Part shown: piece after piece, positions 63,062 to 64,000 of the stretch | Numbering within the stretch: position 1 is the first letter of the stretch | How the letters are laid out: every line of letters starts with the position of its first letter | DNA from: Neobacillus niacini | GTDB lineage: Bacteria; Bacillota; Bacilli; Bacillales; Cytobacillaceae | Assembly: GCF_000759675.1 (NCBI RefSeq) | Contig: NZ_BAWM01000046.1 | Coordinates: 107,563 to 171,562 of the forward strand | Length of the DNA stretch: 64,000 nt | Direction: 5' to 3' | Program-made: the position numbers and the translations under genes | The notes under the pieces: model-generated | Seen by the model: the letters and a program-made list of their open reading frames with translations, nothing else | Told to the model about the DNA's origin: nothing | Databases searched by the model: none

Positions 63062-63145
63062 ATGACAGTGTTTGAATCATTAATGTTTGCGATTGGTTTT
63101 GCCAGTTTAATCGTAACCATACTGTCATTTAAATCAAAAAAATAA
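63062..63145 (+). CDS. Holin-like type I toxin (TxpA/BsrE family)
   Basis: 27 residues: MTVFESLMFAIGFASLIVTI then LSFKSKK, a single membrane helix with a basic end. This is the putative holin-like toxin family, whose members depolarise or damage the membrane and are silenced by an antisense RNA. AAAGGGGGTGAT is 7-8 bases upstream. A terminator lies ~80 bases after the stop, as in txpA and bsrE mRNAs. The 3' half is duplicated at 54910. Confidence 0.82.
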   Translation: MTVFESLMFAIGFASLIVTILSFKSKK

Positions 63146-63256
63146 TCCACCCTTGAGTGGAATGGATCAGGTGGATTATTTTCCCTAAAAGCCGACTCCC
63201 TTAGAGGGAACCGTCTATTGTTGGACCGGACATGTTACAGCATGTTCGGTCTTTTT
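63146..63256. ncRNA. Toxin 3' region and likely antisense-antitoxin locus
   Basis: The region after the toxin contains the pairing blocks CCACCCTTGAGTGG and CTCCCTTAGAGGGA and ends in the terminator GACCGGACATG-ttacag-CATGTTCGGTC-TTTTT (63224-63256). In TxpA/RatA-type systems the antitoxin RNA is transcribed toward the toxin from this overlap. An antisense promoter was not confirmed. Conservation with 54940-55066 supports function at RNA level. Confidence 0.5.
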
Positions 63257-63419
63257 AAATTTATTTAGAACTTATAATTATTATAACCGAAATATATGAA
63301 AATGTACAAAATGAAAAATTAGTATTGACAACTTTTTACATCTAAGAACAATCCTATTTTGAAGTTCATCCTCGAGCGGAAAAAGAAAGGTTTAAAATAA
63401 GTGAGCAGCCCCTATAGAA

Positions 63420-63599
63420 ATGAAGATTCCTCATACTTTTTCCCCAGTGTCCAATCAAGTTACAATCAGCATTGGTCTTGCCACCGGAAATGTAGAAGAT
63501 GAAATCACTCAGGTACTGGAAGATGCAGACAAGGCGCTATACAAATCTAAAACAAATGGACGCAACCGTGTTGAATTCTTTGAAGTACTCCCCACATAA
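63420..63599 (+). pseudogene. GGDEF (diguanylate cyclase) C-terminal remnant
   Basis: MKIPHTFSPVSNQVTISIGL then ATGNVEDEITQVLEDADKAL and YKSKTNGRNRVEFF is the last ~55 residues of a GGDEF domain (VTISIGLA strand and DADKALYKSK..GRN helix). The GG(D/E)EF site itself is missing, so it cannot make cyclic di-GMP. A trace of its last ~40 bases recurs at 55155-55198. Confidence 0.75.
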
Positions 63600-63748
63600 C
63601 AAGGTTGATGAATTGCGCATTTCATTATGAGATGTGCTTTTTCCGTTAGGACCCCAACCTAAAACTTGTATACCGTATACAAAAGTGGAATTTTTTCCCT
63701 TAAGTTGTTTAATGAAATTTTCGGTCACCCTTATAACGTAGATACAAC

Positions 63749-64000
63749 TTATTTACCTAATTCGTGGTTGATAATTGAATAGATGATCTTTTTAACAGGT
63801 TGTTCTATAAGCGAATTTTTTCTGTATTGAACATAAACTTTGTTTGGTATATTTTCAATGCCCTTAATATCTTTAACGATTAATTTATTTGTTTCAACAT
63901 CATTAACGCCAAGTGAAGTAGTAATGCCAACGCCTATTCCGCTTCCCACTACACTTTTCAGCATTTCGTTATTGCCTACTTCAATTCGCTTAATGCCTGA
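63749..64000 (-). CDS. LysR family regulator, C-terminal part (cut by window edge)
   Basis: The frame is open to the window edge and encodes 83 residues: SGIKRIEVGNNEMLKSVVGS, GIGVGITTSLGVNDVETNKL and a terminal helix ending INHELGK. This is the end of the periplasmic-binding-protein-like effector domain of LysR regulators, where ExxxMLKSVVxSGIGVGI is the usual motif. The DNA-binding part lies beyond base 64000. 63600-63748 holds nothing else that I can support. Confidence 0.75.
   Translation of the reverse strand, partial: SGIKRIEVGNNEMLKSVVGSGIGVGITTSLGVNDVETNKLIVKDIKGIENIPNKVYVQYRKNSLIEQPVKKIIYSIINHELGK

Noticed and set aside
1..64000. CRISPR array or cas genes
   Set aside because: No series of regularly spaced repeats was seen and none of the proteins resembles a Cas protein.

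Overview
The window is low-GC Firmicute DNA, most like a Bacillaceae chromosome (Bacillus, Neobacillus or Mesobacillus type). Genes carry strong AGGAGG-type ribosome binding sites. Recognisable genes include an M3 oligopeptidase, a Tat-exported PhoX-like protein, HflK/HflC, a subtilisin-like protease, a TrmB/LysE pair and a TxpA-type type I toxin. Most of the window is accessory DNA: defence genes, insertion sequences and many decayed gene fragments. Family names rest on motifs read by eye; no database search was possible.

Layout. (1) 1-9.3 kb: end of an aldo/keto reductase, a strikingly GC-rich S51-type peptidase gene, an M3 oligopeptidase, decayed SDR and HNH fragments, a large membrane protein of unknown function, and a PhoX-like protein. 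(2) 9.45-18.0 kb: an island between two imperfect direct repeats that look like the 3' end of a selenocysteine tRNA gene. It holds a dead tyrosine recombinase, a Mrr-nuclease/STAND ATPase, and an IS66 composite transposon carrying a HEPN protein, with a perfect 8-bp target duplication. A second truncated integrase follows the right repeat. (3) 18.5-26 kb: a conserved enzyme of unknown function, a frameshifted MazG/DUF2075 pair, a Septu-like PtuA/PtuB pair whose PtuB is frameshifted, and IS21 debris. (4) 26.3-30.1 kb: a type II restriction-modification system with an IS3 element inserted in the loop of the terminator between its convergent genes. (5) 30.4-38.8 kb: a two-gene operon resembling Druantia type III (DruH/DruE). 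(6) 38.9-47.6 kb: more debris (IS3 orfA, a pyrophosphohydrolase/PLD pair), a membrane protein, a HerA-type ATPase like the end of DptH, RraB, DUF7662, a NERD-helicase and small unknowns.

(7) 48.0-54.7 kb: an unknown gene, a GNAT acetyltransferase behind what looks like a leader-peptide translational attenuator, a MerR regulator with an apparently leaderless promoter, and a two-component system with two related membrane proteins. A hairpin repeat flanks the MerR/two-component block. (8) 54.7-64 kb: two copies of a type I toxin region (one complete, one truncated), a secreted subtilase between two copies of a ~110-bp repeat, LysE/TrmB with palindromic operators, hflKC, an SMC-like ATPase lacking its N-terminal half, a GGDEF remnant, and the end of a LysR regulator.

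Several antiphage modules of different types are stacked together, and roughly half are visibly broken, so the region looks like a defence island under rapid turnover. The least explained items are the HEPN cargo of the IS66 composite, the acetyltransferase attenuator, the tRNA-Sec-like attachment repeats, the DruH-like/DruE pair, and the two-component operon with paralogous membrane proteins.
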